In this document: one piece after another, positions 44,008-52,811 of the stretch
Layout: every line of letters starts with the position of its first letter
Numbering within the stretch: the first letter of the stretch is position 1
Source: Chlamydiota bacterium
Lineage (GTDB): Bacteria; Chlamydiota; Chlamydiia; Chlamydiales; Rhabdochlamydiaceae
Length of the DNA stretch: 64,000 nucleotides
Direction: 5' to 3'
NCBI GenBank assembly: GCA_021772335.1
Contig: JAJFMD010000002.1
Span: forward strand, 166,238 to 230,237
Program-made: the position numbers and the translations under genes
The notes under the pieces: generated by a model
What the model was told of the DNA's origin: nothing
The model's input: the letters and a program-made list of their open reading frames with translations, nothing else
The model's database searches: none

Positions 44008-44575
44008 ATTACAAGAAGAGGTTGAACGAAGCGCAAAACATACCGTTAAAACCCATTTCGATGGGAAATTGATTCAAGCTTACACAGAAACACTGACATT
44101 TTCTGACGGATCAGAAAAATGTTATGAATGTGTCGCTCACCCTGGAGCTGTTGCAATATTACCCATTGATGAGAATGGCAATCTTATTTTAATCAAACAA
44201 TGGCGCCGTGTTCCTCAAGAAATTATGATCGAAATCCCCGCAGGATTGCTAGAGGACGGAGAATCACCTGATCAATGCGCTCAAAGAGAACTGCAAGAAG
44301 AAATTGGATACAAAGCAAAACATTTACAAAAAATTGGAGGCTTTTACAACTCTCCTGGATTCTGCGACGAATTTATTGACCTCTACCTCGCACGCAATCT
44401 TATCTCTTCTAAACTCCCAGAAGATGATCATGAAGCGATCGACCCATTTACAATTTCTCTGCCAGATGCGCTAGCATTAATTCGTAAAGGAGAAATTCGC
44501 GATGCAAAAACTCTCATTTCAATTATACTCTATGCAGAAAACAACTTTTTTAATGATGATATTGGTAAAAGATGA
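43994..44575 (+). CDS. Nudix hydrolase (ADP-ribose pyrophosphatase-like)
   Basis: 193 residues from ATG 43994, which overlaps the cyclase gene by 14 nt; a start at 43940 lies inside it and is rejected. The Nudix box is complete: GLLEDGESPDQCAQRELQEE followed by IG, preceded by LIKQWRRVPQEIMIEIPAG, the usual ADP-sugar-hydrolase pattern (RxxP...E.PAG). It would hydrolyse ADP-ribose or a related nucleoside diphosphate. The stop overlaps the AsmA-like start in an ATGA junction, so the operon is tightly coupled. Confidence 0.92.
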   Translation: MSKSKLQEEVERSAKHTVKTHFDGKLIQAYTETLTFSDGSEKCYECVAHPGAVAILPIDENGNLILIKQWRRVPQEIMIEIPAGLLEDGESPDQCAQRELQEEIGYKAKHLQKIGGFYNSPGFCDEFIDLYLARNLISSKLPEDDHEAIDPFTISLPDALALIRKGEIRDAKTLISIILYAENNFFNDDIGKR

Positions 44576-47500
44576 ATAGCCGTCCAAAAAAAACAAATAT
44601 GCCTAAAGCACTAAAAATCACCTCCATTATTTGCGGAGCACTCTTGGGCCTATTTCTTGTTTTTATCGCAACTCTACCCTCGATTCTATCGACAAATTGG
44701 GGTAAAAAAACATTAATCTCCGTCATTGAAAAAAACCAAAACATCAGTATTTCTATCGATGAGCTTAATTTGAGTTTATTTGGAAATCAGGAAGCAAAAC
44801 TCGTTTCCATCTCTGACAAAGGAGGTGATTGGAATTTAATATCACAAGATATCAAAGTTGATTCGGGATTTATTCCTCTGATCTTTACGGGTTTAAATGG
44901 AAAGGAAATCGCATTAACACAACCTAATCTAGAAGTGCGTACAACGCGCTGGTCTCCTGAAGAAATTGAAGCAACTTCGCAGCGTCATAAAACAAAACGC
45001 CTCAATACTGCTCTAAAAATCGATCAAGGCTCAGTAGATATTTATGGTGAAGGCTTCGATACTATCCGTTTTGAAAACATCAATGCAGCACTCACTTTAG
45101 ATAGCAAACGCGATATCGATATCGATATCTCAGCATTAACTCATCAAAATGGCCTGAGAGGCTCCTTGAAAGCTAATGGAAGCGTCGTTTTCAAACGCAA
45201 TATGCCAACTGCTGATATCTCCGCTTCATTTGACAATTTGCCAATTGTTGGCGTTGACCAAATTCTCTCGCTCTTCAATCCCTCATTGCAAGGCTTGCTA
45301 ACCGGAATGATAGGTAACAGCTGCAATCTTAATCTCACGGCACAAACTTCCCCGGAAAAAATCAATGCTGATTTCAACATCATCAGCCCCAAATTTTCTG
45401 GAAGTTTTGCAACGACAACTTCAGACCAAGTTGTCTCTCTCTCTCAGCCTGGCAGAGTGCGCTTTCCACTCTCACCAGAGCTAATCCGTCTACAATATGT
45501 TCAAAAACATCTGCCAGTACAATTAGAGCTTCTCAACACCCCCTATGTTGAAATCAACCTCGATGAGTTGGAAATTCCACGTAATAAGCAAACGTTTGAT
45601 TGGCAGCACATCCGCCTTAGCAGCGCTCTTGCTCTACAAAATGCAAATCTTTCTATTCTAGGCAAAGCTCCACTTGAAAATTTAACGCTATCCGGAAATA
45701 TTTTTTCCTCCGATATTGCAGAGCAAACCTCCTTTTCAACAACTGGATCATTTTCTTATCAAGAACATCCTGCATCATTTCAAACTCAGGGAACTTTAAA
45801 AGCACTACTTAGCGATAGCAGAAGCGGAGTCATTGCGTTTGACGGAAAAGATCTTCCTCTAACTTTCATCGCCAAAAATGCAGATCAAGCACAAATGGTC
45901 TCAAATACCATTGGAGACCGTGTAAATACTTCACTCGATCTCACTATCGATAAAGAAAGTCGTATTCTACTCAGCGCAAATTCCAATCGCCTTAAATTCT
46001 CTGAGCTTAATCTAAGAAAAAACAATACAATCGAGCTCCTATCTCCAGCGCGCTTCACTCTTTCTCCTGTTATTCCTAATGCCGCTATCACTCCGATTGA
46101 TGGCGAACTTCAAAGCTTCTCTCTTCCGTCTAATCTAGATTTTGAAGAGCTCAAACTCAATGCAGACTTATATACGCGAGAAATCTCAATCGATCCAATT
46201 GATGCTTTCACATTTCCTTCCCTACAGCAAGTCTCTTCTAAGCTTATTGTCGATAGCATAGATGCCGTACATTTTGATCTCCAAAGTGCTGATTTCAACG
46301 CAAAGATCTATGGCAAGCTCGTCAATAATCAAGTGTGGCGCTTTAATTTGACAAAGCCTCTCTCTCTCTCTTACCAGCTTACGCAAGCTGAACTCAGTCG
46401 CTTTCTACCTAGCAATTTGCAAATGCTCCAACTTACTCAACCAACACCCATCACACTAAAAGTTGAATCGATTTCAATCCCCTTCTCTAACAACCTCCTT
46501 CCCTATCTTGAAGCAAGCGTTTCTGCAGAAAGCTCTAAAATTTCTATGATTAGCTTAGATAATGGGGCTTCCATCGACCTAGAAAATCTCAAAGCTTCAA
46601 CGCAATTTTCTGGCAAGAAAGGTCGTTTAGAAGCTAGCTTATCGTCAAACGCTCAAAGTTTTCAGCACTCAGGCAATCTCGCCATTGACGTAATCGTCAC
46701 AAACTGCTTTTCACCCACTCGTGACATCTTAATCGACAGTAAATTTAATGAATTGCCCACTGAGCTATTTCAATCATTTTTGGGAGGCAAATACAGCCTC
46801 GCAGACCTTATTGGTAATCAACTATCGGGAAAAATTGAACTAGTAACAAATAGTCATGATCATGAACTTCTTCTAGATCTTAATAGTGACCATCTTCGCT
46901 GTGATCTTGATCTACAACTTAATGATCAACTCATCAAACTCAAAAAAGGGAAAAAAGGATATCTACAACTGCAAATCACACAAGATAGCAGGCTTCTACT
47001 TCGTGAAATGATTAAGAACCGTCGAGACATTCCCCGCTTCGAGCTCGATAAACCCTCTATTTTCAGCTTCTCTATTAACGAGCTCACCTTTCCACTTGCA
47101 GATCCTGCATCTGCTCATTATCCTTGGAAACCACGCAACTGGGAACAACTTGCTCTGAACTTCTCGGGGAAAATCAATAACCTCACTTTTAACGACCGAT
47201 TCTCTAAACAAGTGAGTTTTCTAGATCACGGCTCTCTTATCGGAGAGAAAAAGCAAGGGGATAATCCTCTTGATCTTTCTATAAAAGGCGCAATTGGAGC
47301 TAACTATAGCGAGAAAAAAGGTTCAAAAACTGGATCTATCAGAGCCGATATGACAATTGACAATCCGCTTGGAGATACTAGCTTAATTAACTACGACAAT
47401 CTCGCCTATCACCTAACAATCGAAGCTAACCAGCTCCCCTCTCTTATGCTCGATGCTCTTATTGGGACTATTGGAGAAGTCCAACTTCCTTTTAGCGCTC

Positions 47501-48447
47501 TTTTTGGCTCGGAGATTAACTGCGAACTTAAATCTGATATGAAACAATCCAACGGCACTATTACAGCAGATTTATTTTCCACCAATTCACGCGCATCGTT
47601 AAACGGCTGGATTGATCATGGCACTCTTCGCCTTCTTGATCCCCTTCATATGCAACTAAAAATGACCGAAGAGCTCAGCTCATTTTTCTTTAAAGAGAGC
47701 GACAACCCCAATACTCTAATCAGCTCTAAAAACCCTATTGTTTTAAACGTTGACTCCCAAGGCTTTTATATTCCTATCCTTCCCTATAATCCTCAAGGCA
47801 TTGGAATATCACACGGCCGTCTAGAACTCGGTCAAATTATTTGCCGCAACGCACCTACTTTAGAGTTATTTCTCAACCTATTGAAAATACATAATGTTAA
47901 AGGCAATACTCCTATTTGGTTTTCTCCACTCGATTTCAATGTTCAAAAGGGCTATCTAAATTGCGAGCGTACTGAAATTCTCGTTGCAAACTCCCTTCAA
48001 ATTGCAACATGGGGCGGAGTTGATCTTCCTACAGAATCTGTCAGAATGGTTCTAGGTCTTACAGCTCAAAGCTTAAATGAAGCCTTTAGCATTTTAAACG
48101 TACCTCCTAAGTATGTCCTTCAAATTCCTATGGAAGGAAAAATCGGCGATGTTCGAATCAACACAGGAGTAGCTGCAGCTAAGATTGGCCAGCTCTTGCT
48201 TTGGCAAAATCGCGCCTTAACAGAATCTCTACGAGAGGGTCAAGGAGGCCAAATCTTCGGTGGTATTTATGATATCTTCGCCAGACTACCTGATGCCAAC
48301 ACTCCCGCCCCTGATCCTAAACATCCTTTCCCTTGGGAATTATCGAGCTATTTCTCTAGCTCTCTTCCCTCTCAAGAACAAGTAAAAGAAAAAGTTTACA
48401 AAAATAATCCAGAAAACAAATTAATAAAGCTTTTAATAATTAAATAA
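44572..48447 (+). CDS. AsmA/TamB-like giant envelope protein
   Basis: 1,291 residues. A single N-terminal membrane anchor (residues 14-37, ITSIICGALLGLFLVFIATL) is followed by a long, beta-rich periplasmic chain of repeating amphipathic strands, as in the AsmA/TamB/YhdP group that bridges inner and outer membranes for lipid traffic. The opening LPSILSTNWGKKTLISVIEK is close to the usual AsmA start, and the C-terminal IATWGGVDLPTESVRMVLGL with IPMEGKIGDVRINTG resembles the AsmA_2 end. Last gene of the glmS-cyclase-Nudix operon. Which member of the group it serves as cannot be read. Confidence 0.8.
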   Translation: MNSRPKKTNMPKALKITSIICGALLGLFLVFIATLPSILSTNWGKKTLISVIEKNQNISISIDELNLSLFGNQEAKLVSISDKGGDWNLISQDIKVDSGFIPLIFTGLNGKEIALTQPNLEVRTTRWSPEEIEATSQRHKTKRLNTALKIDQGSVDIYGEGFDTIRFENINAALTLDSKRDIDIDISALTHQNGLRGSLKANGSVVFKRNMPTADISASFDNLPIVGVDQILSLFNPSLQGLLTGMIGNSCNLNLTAQTSPEKINADFNIISPKFSGSFATTTSDQVVSLSQPGRVRFPLSPELIRLQYVQKHLPVQLELLNTPYVEINLDELEIPRNKQTFDWQHIRLSSALALQNANLSILGKAPLENLTLSGNIFSSDIAEQTSFSTTGSFSYQEHPASFQTQGTLKALLSDSRSGVIAFDGKDLPLTFIAKNADQAQMVSNTIGDRVNTSLDLTIDKESRILLSANSNRLKFSELNLRKNNTIELLSPARFTLSPVIPNAAITPIDGELQSFSLPSNLDFEELKLNADLYTREISIDPIDAFTFPSLQQVSSKLIVDSIDAVHFDLQSADFNAKIYGKLVNNQVWRFNLTKPLSLSYQLTQAELSRFLPSNLQMLQLTQPTPITLKVESISIPFSNNLLPYLEASVSAESSKISMISLDNGASIDLENLKASTQFSGKKGRLEASLSSNAQSFQHSGNLAIDVIVTNCFSPTRDILIDSKFNELPTELFQSFLGGKYSLADLIGNQLSGKIELVTNSHDHELLLDLNSDHLRCDLDLQLNDQLIKLKKGKKGYLQLQITQDSRLLLREMIKNRRDIPRFELDKPSIFSFSINELTFPLADPASAHYPWKPRNWEQLALNFSGKINNLTFNDRFSKQVSFLDHGSLIGEKKQGDNPLDLSIKGAIGANYSEKKGSKTGSIRADMTIDNPLGDTSLINYDNLAYHLTIEANQLPSLMLDALIGTIGEVQLPFSALFGSEINCELKSDMKQSNGTITADLFSTNSRASLNGWIDHGTLRLLDPLHMQLKMTEELSSFFFKESDNPNTLISSKNPIVLNVDSQGFYIPILPYNPQGIGISHGRLELGQIICRNAPTLELFLNLLKIHNVKGNTPIWFSPLDFNVQKGYLNCERTEILVANSLQIATWGGVDLPTESVRMVLGLTAQSLNEAFSILNVPPKYVLQIPMEGKIGDVRINTGVAAAKIGQLLLWQNRALTESLREGQGGQIFGGIYDIFARLPDANTPAPDPKHPFPWELSSYFSSSLPSQEQVKEKVYKNNPENKLIKLLIIK

Positions 48448-48469
48448 ACCATTTCTTTTTATTATATAA

Positions 48470-48498
48470 TTGACACAGACACCTTATTTACTTATAAT
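48470..48498 (+). promoter_or_regulatory. Perfect consensus sigma-70 promoter
   Basis: TTGACA at 48470-48475, a 17-bp spacer, and TATAAT at 48493-48498: both hexamers and the spacing are exactly consensus. It lies 31 bp before the start codon of the 121-residue Inc-like gene, with AGGTGA as ribosome-binding site. Strong, constitutive-type transcription is expected by the major sigma factor (Chlamydia sigma-66 recognises the same elements). Confidence 0.8.
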
Positions 48499-48528
48499 TC
48501 CGATTATAAATAATTTATAGGTGATATT

Positions 48529-48894
48529 ATGGCAGCAATAGCTTCTTCAGTTACTATAGAAGGCAGTTCAGTAATTGCTGATCCTATTAGCACTCCAGTT
48601 ACTACTGTTCCTAATAGTGATCCAGTCGTTGCCCTACCTAATAATCAACCTACAGCAGAACAAATCAAAGAAAATCTACTTTTGATGCAATCTGTTTCCA
48701 CGCTTGTCTCTAATACGATGAATCAAATAAATAGCGCTCCCGTTAAGCAAACAAAATCTAAAAAACAGCTCGCTTATATGACAGGAGCTGTAGTTTTGAC
48801 AACGTCTCTTTTAATTCTTCTGGCAACAAGCTTTAATGTTGAATTGGCTATTGTGCTTCTAGCAGCTCAAATTGCTCTACTCATACTTCGTTAA
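48529..48894 (+). CDS. Putative inclusion-membrane (Inc-like) protein, small
   Basis: 121 residues. Residues 1-45 are Ser/Thr/Val/Pro-rich, and residues 82-120 are a bilobed hydrophobic hairpin (YMTGAVVLTTSLLILLA, a short NVE turn, LAIVLLAAQIALLIL). This hairpin is the defining feature of chlamydial Inc proteins, which are type III secreted and sit in the inclusion membrane. No homology beyond that is recognised. It is first of three adjacent genes with this feature. Basis is topology only. Confidence 0.65.
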   Translation: MAAIASSVTIEGSSVIADPISTPVTTVPNSDPVVALPNNQPTAEQIKENLLLMQSVSTLVSNTMNQINSAPVKQTKSKKQLAYMTGAVVLTTSLLILLATSFNVELAIVLLAAQIALLILR

Positions 48895-48990
48895 AATACT
48901 TTTTACTATCCAGATACTACCTTACAAGACCACAAGAACTCTTTTAAAGATTAATATATATAATTAAAATTTTAATCAATCGGCAAAAGA

Positions 48991-49019
48991 TTGAATAATA
49001 ACTCCTATTAATATATAAT
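48991..49019 (+). promoter_or_regulatory. Near-consensus sigma-70 promoter
   Basis: TTGAAT at 48991-48996, a 17-bp spacer and TATAAT at 49014-49019, 31 bp before the start codon of the second Inc-like gene, whose ribosome-binding site is GGAG. The spacing from -10 to ATG is the same as for the first Inc-like gene, which suggests a shared expression plan. Confidence 0.7.
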
Positions 49020-49050
49020 ATATCTAAAAAACAAATACGGAGTATTAATT

Positions 49051-49929
49051 ATGAAGGTATACAATAATTTAGAGTCATTTAGTTCAGATTTGATAGGTCA
49101 AAATCAAGCTAAAAATCTTAACTCTGCGATTGAAAAGAAACTAGGCAAATCGACTGCAGAAAATCTATTTTCTACACGATTTGTATGCGATCTTCCAACA
49201 GATAAAATCATTCAAGTCAACGACCAGAAACACCTCATTAATAAAAAAGCAAACGATTGCTTTGCATACAAAATCTGCGCTGCTATTTTTATAGCCGCTA
49301 CTATAGCTTCCCTAGCAACCTTCTTCTTCTCTCCATTAGCTCTATTCACTCTAGCCGGAATATGTGGAGCTCTATCGATTACTTTCATAGCTCTAGCAAT
49401 TGTTAGCCATAAACAGAAAAACAAGGAAATTGATAAAACTGCTGATATCGTAAAATTTCACATTTATCCCCATACACAACTTGTAGATCTTAGAGCCAAA
49501 CTCCATGCATTTCTTCAAAACACTAACCAAAAAAATCATGCTGATACTCTTATTAATAACTTTATCGAAAGAGGCGATGGAATGACACGCCACGAAATGC
49601 TCGAGATAATCAGTAACCTTTCTAGGAACGAGAGTTCAACACCTAATAGACTAATAGCTGCACAAAAAGAACGCGAACTTAGAGAAGCCAATGCTGAATT
49701 ACAGAAACAAACTGAAGATAATCGGGTGTTAAAACGAGCTAATGCTATGCTAAATAATGATCTTGCAGCTAATAAAGAGGAGCTCGCTAGAATGACCAAT
49801 CAATGGCAGACTAGCGCTACGGAAGTTCATCAGTTAGAAGACTTTCTTCGCCAAGAAGGTTATAAAGATGATGACGATGCCAGCTCTGTATACTCAAGCA
49901 ATACTGGCGAGCCTATAGTAGTTGGCTAA
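49051..49929 (+). CDS. Putative inclusion-membrane (Inc-like) protein with C-terminal coiled coil
   Basis: 292 residues. A bilobed hydrophobic hairpin lies at about 74-120 (ICAAIFIAATIASLATFFF, then LFTLAGICGALSITFIALA). The C-terminal part has a strong coiled coil at about 205-270 (REANAELQKQTEDNRVLKRA, LAANKEELARMTNQW), as in IncA, whose SNARE-like coils drive inclusion fusion. The N-terminal 70 residues are polar with no signal peptide, fitting type III secretion. Sequence identity to a named Inc was not recognised. Confidence 0.7.
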   Translation: MKVYNNLESFSSDLIGQNQAKNLNSAIEKKLGKSTAENLFSTRFVCDLPTDKIIQVNDQKHLINKKANDCFAYKICAAIFIAATIASLATFFFSPLALFTLAGICGALSITFIALAIVSHKQKNKEIDKTADIVKFHIYPHTQLVDLRAKLHAFLQNTNQKNHADTLINNFIERGDGMTRHEMLEIISNLSRNESSTPNRLIAAQKERELREANAELQKQTEDNRVLKRANAMLNNDLAANKEELARMTNQWQTSATEVHQLEDFLRQEGYKDDDDASSVYSSNTGEPIVVG

Positions 49930-49970
49930 ATAAAGCTTAGTTTCAATATGCTCCGCCTAAAGAGGTCATG

Positions 49971-50005
49971 AAAAAACCCATTTCAGTCACTGAAATGGGT
50001 TTTTT
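49971..50005. terminator. Intrinsic terminator, perfect 16-bp stem
   Basis: AAAAAACCCATTTCAG, loop TCA, CTGAAATGGGTTTTTT: a perfect 16-bp stem starting 41 bp after the stop of the Inc-like gene and ending in six T residues. It has A and T tracts on both sides and would work in either direction. It separates the second and third Inc-like genes into different transcripts. Confidence 0.9.
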
Positions 50006-50020
50006 GTTTCGTCCAATAAG

Positions 50021-50042
50021 GAATTCTTGAGTTAAAGAATTC
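50021..50042. promoter_or_regulatory. Inverted repeat before the third Inc-like gene
   Basis: GAATTCTT (50021-50028) and AAGAATTC (50035-50042) form a perfect 8-bp inverted repeat with a 6-bp spacer. A weak promoter, TTGAGT-17-TAGTCT (50027-50055), overlaps it, so a regulator bound here could block transcription. Inference from position. Confidence 0.4.
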
Positions 50043-50089
50043 TTTAAGCTAGTCTTTAAATTTGTTTAAGAACAACGATAGGTAATCTT

Positions 50090-51670
50090 ATGGCTTTAAC
50101 AGTTGGACAAATACGTAATGAAGCAGTGGCTGCAGTACTCCACCTCTCTCCAACTTCTGCAAAAGAAGAACGCGTAATTGGCAAGGTACTACGATCTAAA
50201 CTCATTCTTCCCTCTGGCTCAGTTAAAGAGATTACCCCTATATCAGAAAAAACTCTCGATACGATCCGTCAAACCAAAGGCACAATTGCTAAGCACCGTC
50301 TTAATTATGAAAGCGGTGTGATAGCCGCTATGATTGTAGGAACGCTTGCGATTAGTGCACTAATTTTATCCTTATATTTTGCACCCATGATTTTAATGAC
50401 TGTAGGAGCAAGCTTGCTCGCCTTAGGTGTAATCCCGTCAGCTCTTGGAATTTACCACTCTGTTAAAGTTGCTCAGCAAAATAATAAGCTTGCGAATGTT
50501 GTTCAACCTCATATGCGCGATCTTGCGTTTATCCATACTGCAAGAGGCGATAAAAATCCTGTTGAGATCTTACAAAAGTTCTTTAAAACCCCAGTAGTTT
50601 TTGCTAAAGATGACACCTTTACTTTTGATACTGAATTTGTTGATCTCATTACTGCAGAAATTAAAAAAGGCACCAATCCCAACGATATGGCAGAAATTTT
50701 CTCGCAAGCACACGCAAAACTCAAACACTATCCTTGGCTACGAGATGAGTTATTAAATGGCATAATTCTCGAATCTAGCAAAGCAATCCGCGCTGGGGTT
50801 GATCCAAAAGAACTTGAAATCGTTGTTTCAGACCTCCTTAATAACCGATTGCACGCCAATGTAAAAAATGATCAACGAGAAAGAAATTTCATAAAAACAA
50901 TGGTCGCAAATTCCACAAGACTTGCCGGTGAGTATCTAAATCAACAAATCACATCTAAAGAATTTAACAACGCTTTAGATGCATTTTTCAAACTCAACAA
51001 CTTAAATATCACTCTATATGCTAGTGAAGTTGTTACATCTTTGAAATGCACATTACAAGCATTTAAAGACCATCCAGAACTCCTTAGAGGACACGAGCCT
51101 GGCAAAACACCTCTATTACAATTCATTAAAGATAAAGTCACTGAATTCGCTCCACCTCAAGATAAGCAATTTCCTGACTTCGATAAAGTTGCTCCCTACC
51201 TCAATGCCATTATTGCCCATTTTCATGACTTAAGAGGAAATATAGATAAAATCACATGTGTAAAAAACATCTTTGATAAGAACTTAGATCAAGATATGTC
51301 GATTTTTCTTGAGAAGTTACTACTCGCGAAAATTGGATTGGAAGCAACTCCCATTGATGACACAACTGAACTTGACTCTGTCTTAGAAATGATAAAAAAT
51401 CTTTGCAATCAACCTGAATCAAAAGATCTTCAAGAAAAGCTTCAATGGGCTCATAACAAACTTGCCCTACTTCAAGATTTCGATCCTAGTAAAGACCATA
51501 AAAAGATTGGAATGACGTTAGCTCTACTCGTATCAGGAAAAATCTCGCAAGATGATTTTTTAGCACACCGCGAAACAATCATCAATCATATCAAAAATAT
51601 CAGGACATTAAAGGACCTAGAAGAGATTGCAACTACTGTGAAAGCGAAATTCAAACAACCCGAACAATAA
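50090..51670 (+). CDS. Putative inclusion-membrane (Inc-like) protein, large
   Basis: 526 residues. A bilobed hydrophobic hairpin occupies about 76-123 (GVIAAMIVGTLAISALILSL, then MILMTVGASLLALGVIPSAL). After it comes a 400-residue helical, soluble domain with no recognised motif (TAEIKKGTNPNDMAEIFSQA, LNNRLHANVKNDQRERNF). No signal peptide. Third of three adjacent Inc-like genes, but with its own promoter region. It ends at a terminator that overlaps its stop codon. The Inc assignment is by topology and neighbourhood. Confidence 0.65.
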   Translation: MALTVGQIRNEAVAAVLHLSPTSAKEERVIGKVLRSKLILPSGSVKEITPISEKTLDTIRQTKGTIAKHRLNYESGVIAAMIVGTLAISALILSLYFAPMILMTVGASLLALGVIPSALGIYHSVKVAQQNNKLANVVQPHMRDLAFIHTARGDKNPVEILQKFFKTPVVFAKDDTFTFDTEFVDLITAEIKKGTNPNDMAEIFSQAHAKLKHYPWLRDELLNGIILESSKAIRAGVDPKELEIVVSDLLNNRLHANVKNDQRERNFIKTMVANSTRLAGEYLNQQITSKEFNNALDAFFKLNNLNITLYASEVVTSLKCTLQAFKDHPELLRGHEPGKTPLLQFIKDKVTEFAPPQDKQFPDFDKVAPYLNAIIAHFHDLRGNIDKITCVKNIFDKNLDQDMSIFLEKLLLAKIGLEATPIDDTTELDSVLEMIKNLCNQPESKDLQEKLQWAHNKLALLQDFDPSKDHKKIGMTLALLVSGKISQDDFLAHRETIINHIKNIRTLKDLEEIATTVKAKFKQPEQ

Positions 51671-51690
51671 GATTGCTCGGGTTTTGTTTT
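51657..51690. terminator. Intrinsic terminator overlapping a stop codon
   Basis: AACCCGA-a-CAAT-aag-ATTG-c-TCGGGTT followed by TTGTTTT. The stem starts inside the last codons of the Inc-like gene, and the TAA stop is in the apical part. The 23-bp gap to the convergent aldolase gene leaves no room for another, so it may also serve that gene. Confidence 0.75.
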
Positions 51691-51693
51691 AAC

Positions 51694-52752
51694 TTAAGCG
51701 ATGTCTACTTCATTGCAAAGATAGACGTCTTGAATTGCATGGAGCAGTGCAGCGCCCTCTTTCATTGGTCTTTGAAAGGCTTTGCGTCCTGAAATTAATC
51801 CCATGCCACCAGCGCGTTTGTTGATCACAGCTGTTTTGACGGCATCTTCTAAGTCATTCTTGCCCGAAGGACCACCTGAATTGATCAATCCCATACGTCC
51901 CATGTAATTATTAATTACTTGGTAGCGTGTTAGATCAATGGGGTGATCAGAACAAAGTTCTGAGTACATCTTTTCAGTTTGCTTTCCAAACTTTAATGCT
52001 TTGAAACCACCATTGCAAGTGGGCAGCTTTTGCTTAATGATATCTGCTTCGATTGTCACACCGAGATGGTTAGCTTGACCGGTGAGATCTGCTGCAGTGT
52101 GATAATCTTCATCTGATGTTTTAAAAGCATTATTGCGCGTATAGCACCAAAGGATTGTTGCCATACCATATTCATGCGCTTCAGCAAAAGCTCTGCTCAC
52201 TTCAATGATTTGACGTCTGCTATCAGGAGATCCAAAATAGATTGTCGCTCCTACAGCAGCACATCCCATTTCATACGCCTGCTCAATCGAAGCAAACATG
52301 ATTTGATCATACTCGTTAGGATATGAGAGAAGCTCATTGTGATTGATTTTTAAAATCAATGGTATTTTATGCGCGTACCTACGTGCGACAGACCCTAATA
52401 CACCAGCCGTTGTTGCCACAGCATTACATCCACCTTCAATCGCGAGCTTGATGATATTTTCTGAATCAAAATACTCGGGATTTGGTGCAAAAGAAGCTCC
52501 TGCAGTGTGTTCAATCCCTTGATCCACAGGCAAAATCGACAAATAGCCCGTTCCTGCAAGACGACCATGTTGAAAAAGAGTTTCCAAGTTTCTTAAGACA
52601 CGAATATTGCGATCTGATGGTGAAAAAATACGATCAACCCAATCACCTCCTGGGATATGAAGCTTTTCTTTTGGAGTTGTCTTACATTTGTGTTTTAACA
52701 AGTCTTCTGCATCTTTTCCTAACAGCTCAACGATTTCCTTATAATTCATCAC
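51694..52752 (-). CDS. fbaB: Class I fructose-bisphosphate aldolase, DhnA type
   Basis: Cleaves fructose 1,6-bisphosphate to the two triose phosphates through a lysine Schiff base. 352 residues. [55 protein letters not shown] and the late [16 protein letters not shown] are typical of the archaeal-type DhnA family, which is the standard chlamydial aldolase (dhnA). Long variants like this (over 340 residues) are the usual bacterial form. It lies 60 bp downstream of a sugar transporter gene on the same strand, so sugar uptake and glycolysis may be co-expressed. Confidence 0.95.
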   Translation of the reverse strand: MMNYKEIVELLGKDAEDLLKHKCKTTPKEKLHIPGGDWVDRIFSPSDRNIRVLRNLETLFQHGRLAGTGYLSILPVDQGIEHTAGASFAPNPEYFDSENIIKLAIEGGCNAVATTAGVLGSVARRYAHKIPLILKINHNELLSYPNEYDQIMFASIEQAYEMGCAAVGATIYFGSPDSRRQIIEVSRAFAEAHEYGMATILWCYTRNNAFKTSDEDYHTAADLTGQANHLGVTIEADIIKQKLPTCNGGFKALKFGKQTEKMYSELCSDHPIDLTRYQVINNYMGRMGLINSGGPSGKNDLEDAVKTAVINKRAGGMGLISGRKAFQRPMKEGAALLHAIQDVYLCNEVDIA

Positions 52753-52811
52753 GCCCTCAATTTGGGTTTAAAGAGGTTAATTTAACTGATTTATGAAATA
52801 AAATTCCACGA

